Shown here: one piece after another, positions 56,432 to 64,000 of the stretch | Layout: the number at the start of each line of letters is the position of its first letter | How positions within the stretch are numbered: the first letter of the stretch is position 1 | Assembly (NCBI GenBank): GCA_020199905.1 | Contig: JAIVJS010000003.1 | Location: 1 to 64,000 of the forward strand | Origin: Acidobacteriota bacterium | Lineage (GTDB): Bacteria > Acidobacteriota > Thermoanaerobaculia > UBA5066 > Gp7-AA6 | Length of the DNA stretch: 64,000 nucleotides | Reading direction: 5' to 3' | Position numbers and translations under genes: made by a program | The notes under the pieces: generated by a model | Seen by the model: the letters and a program-made list of their open reading frames with translations, nothing else | Databases searched by the model: none | Told to the model about the DNA's origin: nothing

Positions 56432-59026
56432 ATGAGCACCAGCACGACCACCGGCGCGAGCGCGCGCGCGACGCCGATGCTGCGCCAGTACTTCGAGATG
56501 AAGAGCCGGGCGCCGGACGCGATCCTGTTCTATCGGATGGGCGACTTCTACGAGATGTTCTTCGATGACGCGCGCGAGGCCGCGCCCATCCTCGGCATCG
56601 CGCTGACGGCGCGCCACCGCGATTCCGACATCGAAGCGCCCATGTGCGGCGTCCCGTGGCAGAGCGCCGACCACCACATCGCACGGCTCGTGGCCTCGGG
56701 GCGGAAGGTCGCCGTCTGCGACCAGATGGAGGACGCGCGCGCCGCCAAGGGCCTCGTGCGCCGGGATATCACGCGGATCGTGACGCCGGGGACGGTCCTC
56801 GACCCCGAATCTCTCGTTCCGGCCGCGGCCTCGTACCTGGCGGCCCTGCTCCCGCCGGAAGGGCCCTCCGCGCTGCGCGCGGACGCGGAGTGGGAGGCCT
56901 CTTTCCTCGACCTCTCGACCGGGCGCTTCTTCGCGGGCCTTCTGCCCGCGTCCCGCCTCGCCGACGCGCTCGCGCTGTTTCGTCCCCGGGAAGTGCTGCT
57001 TCCCGACGGGGCGACCGCGCCCGTGCCCAGGGGCGCTGCGGAAAGCCGGCGGCCCGGGGCCTGGTTCGACGCCTCCGCCGCGAGGCGGGCGAAGCCCGAG
57101 GCTCCGGGCGGGGCGGCGGCCGCAGCGGCCCTGGCCTACGCGGGCGAGATGCGGCCGCGAGGCGCGGAGCACATCGGGCCGCCGGAACCGCTGCGTTTCG
57201 GCGAGCGGATGGGGCTCGACGCGTCAGCCATCGCGACTCTCGAGATCTTCGAGTCGTCCGACGGTTCCTCCGATCGCAGCCTCTGCGCGCTCCTCGACCG
57301 CACGCGGACTCCTCTCGGCGCGCGCGCTCTCCGCGACGCCCTCGCGCGCCCCTCGACGGACCCGGTCGAAATCGAGGCGCGGTGGGAAGCGGTCGAGGAG
57401 CTCGTGAATCGCCCCGACGTCCGCCAGCAGCTCCAGTCCGCGCTCGACGGGGTCGGAGACCTCGAACGCCGCTTCGCCCGGATTTCGACGGAGACCGCGG
57501 GACCGCGCGAAGTCACGGCGTGGTCGGCCGGCCTCGAGGCGATCCCGCTGCTGAGAGAGGCCGGGGCATCTCTGTTCTCGACGCGCCTCCGGGGACTCCT
57601 GGACGGCCTGCCCGACGTCGGCGACCTGTCCGCGCGCGTGCGCGCCACGCTCGCACCGGAGCCTCCCATTCTCGCCTCCGCGGGCGGTGCGATCCGCGAC
57701 GGCGCCGACGCCGAGCTCGACGCGCTCCGCGGCCTGCGGCGGGACGCCCAGGGCGCGCTGCTCGCGATCGAGGCGGAGGAGCGCCGCCGGTCCGGGATCT
57801 CCAATCTGCGGATCCGGTACAACCGTGTGTTCGGATACTCCCTCGAGGTCGGGCACGCGCACCGCGACCGCGTCCCGGCCGACTGGATCCGAAGGCAGTC
57901 TCTCGCCAATGCGGAGCGCTTCGTCACCCCCGCGCTGAAGGACCTCGAGGAAAAAATCCTCGGAGCGGAGGAGCGCATCGGCGAGATCGAGGACCGCATC
58001 TACGGCGAGCTCCTGCGCGAGCTTTCCCGCGGCGGGCCGCGCGTCGCCGCCGTCGCGTCGGGCGTGGCGTCGATCGACGTCACGGCGAGCCTCGCGGAAA
58101 CCGCCGCCTCGGGGCGCTGGGTCCGCCCGAAGCTCTCGACGCGCCCGCGCCTCTGCCTGGCCGACGCACGCCACCCCATCGTCGAGGCGGTCCGCCGGGA
58201 GGAGCCGTTCATCCCCAACGACTGCGATCTCTCCTCGGAGAAACGGATCCTTCTCGTCACCGGGCCGAACATGGGCGGCAAGTCCACGTACCTCCGCCAG
58301 GTGGCCACGGCGGTGCTCCTCGCCCAGGCGGGCTCATTCGTTCCCGCCTCGCGCGCGGAGCTGTCGATCGTCGACCGCATCTTCACGCGCGTCGGAGCGT
58401 CGGACCACCTTTCGCGCGGCGAATCGACGTTCATGGTGGAGATGCTGGAAGCCGCCGCGATCCTGCGCGGGGCGACCTCGAAGAGCCTGGTGATCCTGGA
58501 CGAGGTGGGCCGCGGCACCTCGACCTTCGACGGCCTCTCCATCGCGTGGGCGCTCGTCGAGCACCTGCACGACGTTCCCGAGAAGAGCGGATTCGTCCTC
58601 TTCGCCACGCACTACCACGAGCTCACCGAGATCGCGCTCGTCCGGCCCGGCGTCGCCAACGCGACCATGGCCGTCAGGGAGATCGACGGCAAGGTCGTCT
58701 TCCTTCGAAAGGTGATTCCGGGAGCCGCCGACCGCAGCTACGGAATCCAGGTGGCGGAGCTCGCCGGCATTCCCCGCGACGTCATTGCCCGCGCGCGCGA
58801 GGTGCTGTCCAACCTCGAGAAGCAGGAGCTCGACGTGCAGGGGGCGCCCGTCATCGCGCGCCACGCGGGAGCGAGCGCCGGAGACGGGCAGATTCTGCTG
58901 TTCTCATCGGACGAAGGCCTGGTGCTCGAGAAGCTGCGCGAGGTGGACGTCAACCGGCTGACCCCGATCGCCGCGCTGTCTCTGCTCGCCGCGCTGCAGG
59001 CGAGGCTGAAAGGGCCGCTGTCGTGA
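56432..59026 (+). CDS. mutS: DNA mismatch repair protein MutS
   Basis: An 864-residue mismatch-recognition ATPase. The mismatch-contacting Phe-x-Glu lies in GDFYEMFF (near 37). Other segments: MCGVPWQSADHHIARLV, the clamp region RIRYNRVFGYSLEVGHAH, Walker A TGPNMGGKSTYLRQ near 611-624, signature RGESTFMVEMLEAA, Walker B LVILDEVGRGTSTFDGLS and the switch FATHYHELTE. A C-terminal dimerisation segment is present. The ATG at 56432 gives a normal start (ATPMLRQYFEMK follows soon after); in-frame upstream codons exist but lack homology. The stop overlaps the next gene as GTGA. No mutL is nearby. Confidence 0.97.
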   Translation: MSTSTTTGASARATPMLRQYFEMKSRAPDAILFYRMGDFYEMFFDDAREAAPILGIALTARHRDSDIEAPMCGVPWQSADHHIARLVASGRKVAVCDQMEDARAAKGLVRRDITRIVTPGTVLDPESLVPAAASYLAALLPPEGPSALRADAEWEASFLDLSTGRFFAGLLPASRLADALALFRPREVLLPDGATAPVPRGAAESRRPGAWFDASAARRAKPEAPGGAAAAAALAYAGEMRPRGAEHIGPPEPLRFGERMGLDASAIATLEIFESSDGSSDRSLCALLDRTRTPLGARALRDALARPSTDPVEIEARWEAVEELVNRPDVRQQLQSALDGVGDLERRFARISTETAGPREVTAWSAGLEAIPLLREAGASLFSTRLRGLLDGLPDVGDLSARVRATLAPEPPILASAGGAIRDGADAELDALRGLRRDAQGALLAIEAEERRRSGISNLRIRYNRVFGYSLEVGHAHRDRVPADWIRRQSLANAERFVTPALKDLEEKILGAEERIGEIEDRIYGELLRELSRGGPRVAAVASGVASIDVTASLAETAASGRWVRPKLSTRPRLCLADARHPIVEAVRREEPFIPNDCDLSSEKRILLVTGPNMGGKSTYLRQVATAVLLAQAGSFVPASRAELSIVDRIFTRVGASDHLSRGESTFMVEMLEAAAILRGATSKSLVILDEVGRGTSTFDGLSIAWALVEHLHDVPEKSGFVLFATHYHELTEIALVRPGVANATMAVREIDGKVVFLRKVIPGAADRSYGIQVAELAGIPRDVIARAREVLSNLEKQELDVQGAPVIARHAGASAGDGQILLFSSDEGLVLEKLREVDVNRLTPIAALSLLAALQARLKGPLS

Positions 59027-60051
59027 CCGGGTTTGCCCCGGCCAGCCGGCTCTTCGGAGTCGGCATCGCGGGGACCGCCCTGACGGAAGAGGAACGGGGG
59101 ATTCTCGAGCGGTTCCCCCCCTGGGGCGTGATTCTCTTTCGCCGCAACATCGAGACGCCCGAGGGAGTCCGGTCGCTCGCGCGCGAGATTTCCCGCCTGC
59201 CGGGCCCGCCGCTCCTGTGCGTCGACCAGGAGGGAGGGCCGGTCGACCGGTTCCGCGACCTCTTCGGGCGATCGATCTCCTTCCAGGACGCCGCCCGCGC
59301 CGGGCTCGCCCGGGAGGCGGGAGCGCTCGCGGGGGAAGCCTGCCGCACGCTCGGCTTCGACGTCGACCTGGCGCCGGTCGTCGACCGGGATCTGCCTGGC
59401 GCCTCGGAGAGGTTTCTCGCCGGACGCTGCGCGTCGGCGGAGCCGGAGGAGATCGCGGCCGCGGCCATCGCGTTTCTCGAGGGTCTCCACGGCCAGGGAA
59501 TCGCCGGCTGCGTGAAGCATTTTCCGGGCCTGGGCCGGGGGGATCTCGACACCCATCAGGCCCTTCCTTTTCTCCGCGACGACCCCGAGGAGGAAGCGAA
59601 AGACCTCGCGCCGTTCGCCGGTACGATGGACGTGGCGGGAGCGGTGATGGTCTCCCACGCCGCCGGGCCCGAGGGCCTGCCGGCGAGCCTTTCGCCCGCC
59701 CGCGCGACCGCCTTGCTCCGCGGCGCGATGGGCTTCGGGGGGGCGGCTTTCTCCGACGACCTCGAGATGGGGGCCCTCGCCTCCTTCGGGGAGATGCCCG
59801 ACCGCTGCGCCGAGGCGTCCCGCGCCGGATGCGATCTCCTCTTCGTCTGCAGCCGGATTCTCGAGTATCCGGATTGCGTCGAGCGCGTCGACCTCGAGGT
59901 CCCCGGAGACCGGCGGCGGGAGGCCGCGGAACGGCTGGCCGCGTATGCGCGGAGGGCGGCGGAGCGAAGGGCCGCCGCTCGGGGAACCCTGCGGCCGGTC
60001 GAAGCGCTTCGCGCGGCGACCCGCGCGCTGCACGAGCGGGGGCTGGAGTAG
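59023..60051 (+). CDS. nagZ: glycoside hydrolase family 3, beta-N-acetylhexosaminidase (NagZ-like)
   Basis: A 342-residue single-domain GH3 enzyme resembling NagZ, which cuts GlcNAc-anhydroMurNAc during peptidoglycan recycling. Marks: WGVILFRRNIETPEGV near 28, LLCVDQEGGPVDRF (usually R in place of D), LGFDVDLAPVVD, and the catalytic loop KHFPGLGRGDLDTH near 166-179. NagZ has KHFPGHG...DSH, so the third-position His is Leu here while the Asp-x-His pair is kept. The nucleophile is in AFSDDLEMGAL. No signal peptide, so cytoplasmic. GTG overlaps the mutS stop. Its 3' end abuts the damaged ssb, so its own last codons may be affected. Confidence 0.88.
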   Translation: MTGFAPASRLFGVGIAGTALTEEERGILERFPPWGVILFRRNIETPEGVRSLAREISRLPGPPLLCVDQEGGPVDRFRDLFGRSISFQDAARAGLAREAGALAGEACRTLGFDVDLAPVVDRDLPGASERFLAGRCASAEPEEIAAAAIAFLEGLHGQGIAGCVKHFPGLGRGDLDTHQALPFLRDDPEEEAKDLAPFAGTMDVAGAVMVSHAAGPEGLPASLSPARATALLRGAMGFGGAAFSDDLEMGALASFGEMPDRCAEASRAGCDLLFVCSRILEYPDCVERVDLEVPGDRRREAAERLAAYARRAAERRAAARGTLRPVEALRAATRALHERGLE

Positions 60052-60075
60052 GGGAGGCGAGATCGGGAGCCGAGC

Positions 60076-60340
60076 GATCTTCCCAGCTGCGGGTCTGAAG
60101 GCTGCCTTCGACGTAGACCATCTTGCCCTTGTGGAGGTACTCGCCGCAGATCTGCGCGAGCTTCTCCCAGGCCACCACGTCGTGCCACTCCGTCTTCTCC
60201 TGCCTCGCGCCCGAGCTGTCCTTCCAGTTCGTGGTCGTCGCGACGGAAAAGCGCGCGAGAGAGGTCCCCTGCGGGGTGGTTCGAATCTCCGGGTCCTTGC
60301 CGAGGTTTCCGATCAGAATCACTTTGTTGACGCTCGCCAT
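60076..60340 (-). pseudogene. ssb: single-stranded DNA-binding protein, 3'-truncated
   Basis: The first about 88 codons are a normal SSB OB-fold: MASVNKVILIGNLGKDPEIR, ARFSVATTTNWKDSSG, KTEWHDVVAWEKLAQICGEY and MVYVEGSLQTRSWED. SSB should continue with a ...RYTTEVVA strand, a linker and an acidic DDDIPF tip. Instead the frame runs, from about 60076, into DNA antisense to the nagZ 3' end and stays open for 1.2 kb with no SSB-like sequence. Start and ribosome site (GGAGGAGAAC) are good. As ssb is essential, either another copy exists or sequence was lost here between two convergent genes. Confidence 0.75.
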
Positions 60341-60408
60341 GTGTTCTCCTCCTTCTCAGGTGCTCGGAACATTAATTCACTTTCCGCGGGACAGATGATG
60401 TCCGAGCA

Positions 60409-60511
60409 AGAAAGAGTTTTCAGTTCTCAGTTTTGAGTCTCCGTCGTCCGTTTGGACCGCCAGGGCGTCGTTCCACAAACTGACCGCTGAAAGCCGACAA
60501 CTGATAACTTC
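60409..60511. repeat. repeat element between ssb and murJ starts
   Basis: CAGTTCTCAGTTTTGAGTCT (60421-60440), CCGTCGTCCGT (60441-60451), then CTGACCGCTGAAAGCCGACA (60480-60499) and ACTGATAACTT. The order matches the hutH-hutU element at 46022-46097. The two ends are inverted in sense (CAGTT.TCAG against CTGA..ACTGA). Confidence 0.55.
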
Positions 60512-60519
60512 TCCGGCAC

Positions 60520-62121
60520 ATGTCCTCGGAGTCGTCGCAGGAGACCCGCGGGCGGATCGTTCGGTCCGCTTCCGTCATCACTCCCTTGACGCTGCTCTCC
60601 CGGATCACGGGTTACGTCCGGGACAAGGCGATCGCGCTGCTCCTCGGCGCTGGAACGCGGTCGGACGCATTCCTCGTGGCCTTCCGGATCCCGAACATGC
60701 TGCGGGAGATCATCGGCGAGGGCGCGATGTCCTCCGCGTTCATTCCTGTCTACGCGGAAGTGACCGAGACGCGGTCGGAGGAGGAGGCGCGCGTCTTCGT
60801 CGGGCGCGCGATCGGAACCTTCTCGCTCATCCTCGCGGCGCTCACGGTCGGCGGGATCCTCTGCTCTCCCATCCTGGTGGACCTCCTGGCGCACGACTAC
60901 CGGAGGATCCCGGGCAAGTTCGAGCTGACGGTCGTCCTGAACCGCTGGATCTTCCCTTACGTGATGCTGGTCTCCGTCTCGGCGTTCTGCCAGGCCGTGC
61001 TCAACGCCCGGCACCGGTTCGCGGTGGCGGCCGCCGCGCCGATCTTTCTGAACGTGGCAATGATCCTGGGCGCCGCCGTGATTGCGCCCCGCCTCGCCGA
61101 GCCGACGTACGGGCTCGCGGCGGGGGTCCTTCTCGGAGGCGTCCTCCAGATCGCGGTCCAGGCGCCGTCGCTTCTCCGGCTGCGCGCGGTCGGTCGTCCG
61201 GCGCTCGGCTGGAAGGACCCGGCGGTGCGCACCGTCCTGCTGCTGATGACGCCCCGGCTCTTCGCGTACGGCATCAACACGATCAACGGCGTGATCTCGA
61301 CGCGGTTCGCCTCCGGTCTCGGCAACGCCAGCGTGTCGCACTTCTACTACGCCAACCGGCTGAAGGAGCTCGTGCTCGGTGGGTTCGCCGTGTCGGTCGC
61401 GACCGCCATCCTTCCGCTTCTGGCCCGGCAGGCACTTTCCGCGGACCGCGATCCCTTCAAGTCGAACCTCGCGTTCGCGCTTCGGCTCATCGCCTTCGTG
61501 ACCGTCCCGGCCACGGTCGGGCTGATCCTCCTGCGGATCCCCATCGTGCGCGTCCTCTTCGAAGGCGGACGGTTCGGGCCGGAGGACACCGCGCCGACCG
61601 CGAACGCGCTGGCGGCGCTCTCGGTCGGGCTTCTTTTTTTCGCCGGCGTCCGGGTGGTCGTTCCCGCGTTCTACGCCCTGAAGGAGACGCGGCTGCCGGT
61701 CGTCGCCGCGCTCGCGGACTGCGGGGTCTTCGTCCTCCTCTGCGCACTCTGGACGAAGCCGCTCGGGCTCGCCGGGATCGGGCTCGCCGCTTCCGTTGCC
61801 GCCTGCGTGAACGTCGTCATCCTTCTCGCGCTGCTCCGACGGCGCGAGGGCCCGCTTCGGGGGCCGGAAGTGGGCGCGTCTCTCGCGCGGATACTCGTCG
61901 CGGCCGCCGCGATGGGGGGCGCCCTGGCCCTCGCCGGCGGGTGGATTTCCTTTGAAACGTGGCGCGGCCTTCGCGGCGCCGGTGCCCTCGCGGTCACGAT
62001 CGGCGCCGCCGCTCTCCTCTACTGGGCCGCCGCCGCGATGCTGGGCTCTCCGGAGCCGGCCGAGCTGCGGGCGGTCGCCGGCCGCCGCCGCGGACCCTCT
62101 TCGGGTAGAGGAGCGGTGTGA
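60520..62121 (+). CDS. murJ: lipid II flippase MurJ (MviN)
   Basis: A 533-residue membrane protein of the MOP superfamily that flips lipid II across the inner membrane. About 14 hydrophobic segments. Marks: TLLSRITGYVRDKAIALLLG near 24-43 (with the conserved Arg that faces the cavity), GTRSDAFLVAFRIPNMLREI, GEGAMSSAFIPVYAE, and INTINGVISTRFASGLGNAS, YYANRLKELVLGGFAVSVAT, ILPLLARQA; later FEGGRFGPEDT and RVVVPAFYALKETRLPV. All match MurJ/MviN. A basic C-terminal tail ends the protein. The ribosome site is weak. It is followed after 22 nt by dtd. Confidence 0.95.
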   Translation: MSSESSQETRGRIVRSASVITPLTLLSRITGYVRDKAIALLLGAGTRSDAFLVAFRIPNMLREIIGEGAMSSAFIPVYAEVTETRSEEEARVFVGRAIGTFSLILAALTVGGILCSPILVDLLAHDYRRIPGKFELTVVLNRWIFPYVMLVSVSAFCQAVLNARHRFAVAAAAPIFLNVAMILGAAVIAPRLAEPTYGLAAGVLLGGVLQIAVQAPSLLRLRAVGRPALGWKDPAVRTVLLLMTPRLFAYGINTINGVISTRFASGLGNASVSHFYYANRLKELVLGGFAVSVATAILPLLARQALSADRDPFKSNLAFALRLIAFVTVPATVGLILLRIPIVRVLFEGGRFGPEDTAPTANALAALSVGLLFFAGVRVVVPAFYALKETRLPVVAALADCGVFVLLCALWTKPLGLAGIGLAASVAACVNVVILLALLRRREGPLRGPEVGASLARILVAAAAMGGALALAGGWISFETWRGLRGAGALAVTIGAAALLYWAAAAMLGSPEPAELRAVAGRRRGPSSGRGAV

Positions 62122-62143
62122 TCCCGCCGGCCGTCGCGCTCCG

Positions 62144-62605
62144 ATGAGGCTCGTCCTCCAGCGGGTCTCGGAGGCCCGCGTCGACGTCGACGGCCGGACC
62201 GCAGGTCAGATCGGGCGGGGACTCGTGGTGCTTCTGGGCGCCGAGGAGGGGGACACGGCCGCCGAGGCGGAGGAAGCGGCCCGCCGGGTCGCCGGCCTGC
62301 GCATCTTCGAGGATGCCGCCGGGAAAATGAACCTGTCGATCACGGAGGTCGGCGGAGCAATCCTCGCGATCTCGCAATTCACTCTGGTGGCGGATCTCTC
62401 CCGCGGGCGCCGTCCCGGATTCGACAAGGCCCTCCGGCCGGAAGCGGCGAGACCCCTGTACGAGCACTTCTGCGCCGCCGCCGGGATCGCGGGCATCCCG
62501 GTCGAGAGAGGCGTCTTCGGCGCCTGGATGAAGGTCTCGCTGGTGAACGAAGGACCGGCGACGTTCGTGGTGGAAGTGGGGGAAAAGTTGAAAGTTAAGA
62601 GTTGA
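62144..62605 (+). CDS. dtd: D-aminoacyl-tRNA deacylase
   Basis: A 153-residue proofreading enzyme that removes D-amino acids (and glycine mischarged on tRNA-Ala). Marks: MRLVLQRVSEARVDVDGRTA, GRGLVVLLGAEEGDT, LRIFEDAAGKMNLSITEVGG, the catalytic-pocket SQFTLVADLSRGRRPGFDKA near 77-96, and the cross-subunit Gly-cisPro motif in VNEGPATFVVE near 135. The final residues EKLKVKS are encoded in a GTTGAAAGTTAAGAGTTGAG repeat run, so the tail has been rewritten by a repeat unit. Confidence 0.96.
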   Translation: MRLVLQRVSEARVDVDGRTAGQIGRGLVVLLGAEEGDTAAEAEEAARRVAGLRIFEDAAGKMNLSITEVGGAILAISQFTLVADLSRGRRPGFDKALRPEAARPLYEHFCAAAGIAGIPVERGVFGAWMKVSLVNEGPATFVVEVGEKLKVKS

Positions 62606-62665
62606 GCGTCGAGAGTTCAGAGTTGAGAGAAGGATTCGATTACTGACAGCTGAGAGCTGGCAGCT
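62586..62665. repeat. GTTGAG and CTGACAG repeats between dtd and the M50 gene
   Basis: 62586-62635 holds GTTGAAAGTTAAGAGTTGAG, then CGTCGAGAGTTCAGAGTTGA. 62643-62665 holds CTGACAGCTGAGAGCTGGCA. The first part overlaps the last dtd codons and the second the stop codon of the M50 gene, so both convergent genes end in repeat DNA. Confidence 0.6.
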
Positions 62666-63590
62666 ATCTCCCCAGCTCTCCCAGCGGAACGAGAGTCACG
62701 CAGAGGAGGAAGACGGCCAGGCACACGAGAGCGATGGTCAGGCGTCCCGTCCCGATCGAGGTGTCGTCGTCGTCGACCGGAGGATGCCGGACTCCGAAGA
62801 CCGCGGCGACGATGGCCGCGAAGATCGCCCAGGAGTAGCCGCCCTTGAGACCGGCGGCCAGCGCGAAGACGAGGGCCGCGAGCGAGAACGCGGGCTGCCT
62901 CTTTCCGAGAACCGCCCGCGCGACGTGCCCTCCGTCGAGCTGGCCGATCGGGAGGAGATTCAGCGCCGTCACGAAGAGCCCGAGCCAGGCCGCCATGAAC
63001 GTCGGATCTTCGTGTACGGTCGCGCTCGTGAACGGCGCGATGCCGCTCCACTGCTGCGCCAGCCGCACCGCGTACGGGTAACCGAACACCATCGTGTCGG
63101 GGGTCGGAGGAGTCGGGACGGGGATCGCGTGCCGCACCCCGTAGAAGAGAAACGGGAGCGTCATCAGAAATCCGGCGAGAGGGCCGGCGGCTCCGACGTC
63201 GAGCAGGACGGCCTTGGTCCGGATGGGCTCCTTGATCCGAATCACCGCGCCGAGCGTCCCGAAGATCGTCGGAGCGGGGAGGAAATACGGCTTCGTGGCC
63301 GCAAGCCCGTAGCGCCGGCACATCCAGTAGTGGCCCATCTCATGGGTGCCCAGGATCAGCATCGCCGGGATGGAAAACCGCAGGGCGCCGGGAAGGCGGG
63401 ACGCGAACGTCGGGCCTGTCGTGAAGGAGAACGCGGCCGCGAGGGTGGTCGTCGCGAAGGTCAGCAGAAGAAGACCGAGGTGAACGAGCGGGTGCTCGGC
63501 GTGGCGGAACTGCCAGCGGAACCAGCGCGGGCGGCGGGGCGGCGGGGGCCCGTCCTGCGAGATCGGTGGCGGTGCGGGAGTCTCGTCCAT
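62664..63590 (-). CDS. site-2 protease (M50) family membrane metalloprotease
   Basis: A 308-residue integral membrane zinc protease of the M50/S2P group. The zinc motif HExxH is in LILGTHEMGHYWMCRRYG (near 80-90), and the third ligand region, usually NxxPxxxLDGG, appears as NLLPIGQLDGGHVARAVLG. Hydrophobic segments flank both, and a Pro-rich cytosolic N-terminus (ETPAPPPISQDGPPPPRR) precedes them. PYFLPAPTIFGTLGAVIRIK is typical of bacterial and plant EGY-like site-2 proteases without a PDZ domain. The substrate is unknown; such enzymes clip membrane-bound regulators. Convergent with dtd. Confidence 0.9.
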   Translation of the reverse strand: MDETPAPPPISQDGPPPPRRPRWFRWQFRHAEHPLVHLGLLLLTFATTTLAAAFSFTTGPTFASRLPGALRFSIPAMLILGTHEMGHYWMCRRYGLAATKPYFLPAPTIFGTLGAVIRIKEPIRTKAVLLDVGAAGPLAGFLMTLPFLFYGVRHAIPVPTPPTPDTMVFGYPYAVRLAQQWSGIAPFTSATVHEDPTFMAAWLGLFVTALNLLPIGQLDGGHVARAVLGKRQPAFSLAALVFALAAGLKGGYSWAIFAAIVAAVFGVRHPPVDDDDTSIGTGRLTIALVCLAVFLLCVTLVPLGELGR

Positions 63591-63734
63591 CGGCAGTCTT
63601 TTATCTCACGGGGGCGCGGGCGTGAGGGAGAAGGCGGTTGGGCCGCTTCCCCGCCTGTCCGCGGGCGCTTTTTCTTGAGCATTTTTTTCGAGCGGCGACC
63701 TTTCCGCGCTTCGCGCGGGGCGCCGCTCCGGAGG

Positions 63735-64000
63735 CTAGGAAGATAGGGACGAGCGCCGTTCGGGCTGCAGGACGAAGCGGGAGAGCACGCTGGCGGCGGA
63801 GGCGGTCGCGCGCGCGACCATGGCGAAGTCCTCGTAGTGCATCGGCGCGCCCGCGCGATCGGCGTAGAGAAAAGCCGCGACGGAATCGAGGACGCGGATG
63901 GGGAAGATCGCGCAGTCCGGCGGGACCCGTCCGAAGAGCTCCTCGAACGCGCGAGGCCATTCCGATCGGTCGATCGCGCCGAAGTGCGGAACGCCCGATT
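63735..64000 (-). CDS. C-terminal part of an unknown protein, cut by the window edge
   Basis: The last 87 residues of a minus-strand gene whose start lies beyond 64000. It ends at TAG 63735-63737. The piece reads GVPHFGAIDRSEWPRAFEEL, then CAIFPIRVLDSVAAFLYADR, MHYEDFAMVARATASAASVL and SRFVLQ. The order of a hydrophobic FPIRVxxxVxAFLYADR strand pair and a final helix resembles the end of GAF-like sensor domains in Acidobacteria proteins with N-terminal secretion- or PilZ-like parts. The family is not certain. Confidence 0.6.
   Translation of the reverse strand, partial: SGVPHFGAIDRSEWPRAFEELFGRVPPDCAIFPIRVLDSVAAFLYADRAGAPMHYEDFAMVARATASAASVLSRFVLQPERRSSLSS

Noticed and set aside
58904-60340. 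478-residue SSB fusion protein
   Set aside because: Residues after about 88 are antisense nagZ/mutS sequence rich in Arg/Pro with no homology; only the OB-fold start is SSB.
63650-63676. Plus-strand hairpin CCCGCC...GCGGG followed by TTTTT as a terminator
   Set aside because: No plus-strand gene ends nearby (dtd stops 1 kb upstream and is covered by the opposite-strand M50 gene); likely chance.

Overview
The window is a GC-rich bacterial chromosome segment (about 68-70% G+C by eye) with dense genes, many GTG/TTG starts and frequent 4-base start/stop overlaps. The mix (C5 heme pathway cluster, Lhr helicase, UdgX, hutHU, LTA4H-like aminopeptidase, lone NRPS module) suggests a member of Acidobacteriota, perhaps near Thermoanaerobaculia. 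That assignment is inference: no rRNA or marker set is present.

Layout. 1-1000: a zinc-ribbon mini-protein and a decayed hybrid histidine kinase. 1001-5845: an Lhr-type helicase (minus) and two paralogous small secreted Ser/Thr/Lys-rich proteins, each with a hairpin terminator. 5990-12825: chromate transporter, M1/LTA4H-like lipoprotein peptidase, molybdopterin oxidoreductase, CDF metal exporter, cytochrome c. 13015-19480 (minus): hemE(broken)-hemN-hemH-hemG followed by an ABC exporter pair. 19533-22421: aconitase. 22681-29388 (plus): a broken yceI, then a HemX/CcsA-like protein and hemA-hemC-hemD-hemB-hemL. 29422-37467: Kef antiporter, POT peptide transporter, DUF481 remnant, membrane protein, UdgX, small proteins, YVTN beta-propeller. 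37514-42536: small ORF, tRNA-Lys(UUU), an NRPS tail remnant, a single C-A-T NRPS module and a DUF4198 protein. 43023-47772: purA, and hutH-hutU in the opposite direction. 47787-53206: a very large NtrY-like sensor kinase coupled to a DUF3142 lipoprotein. 53289-56324 (minus): pssA-psd-DUF465 and rimI-tsaB. 56432-64000: mutS-nagZ, truncated ssb, murJ, dtd, an M50-type membrane protease and a partial gene at the right edge.

How it works together. Two nearby clusters hold the heme route from glutamyl-tRNA to protoheme (hemA, L, B, C, D, E, N, G, H). The only damaged member is hemE, which has lost an internal segment out of frame. The psd-pssA pair makes phosphatidylethanolamine. hutH-hutU start histidine breakdown. 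rimI-tsaB, dtd, mutS, ssb and murJ are housekeeping genes.

Three cross-cutting signals stand out. (1) At least six loci (hybrid kinase, hemE, yceI, DUF481, NRPS tail, ssb) look like genes cut by clean deletions, several out of frame; this could be genome erosion or assembly loss. (2) Most longer intergenic gaps hold members of a dispersed low-complexity repeat family (CTGACAGCTGA-like, GGGAAACG-like, GTTGAGCGTT-like and CCGCCTACCGCC-like units), often running into the last codons of genes. (3) Many genes have a TAGAAT/TAGACT/TACAAT-like box 6-10 nt before the start codon, as expected for leaderless mRNAs.
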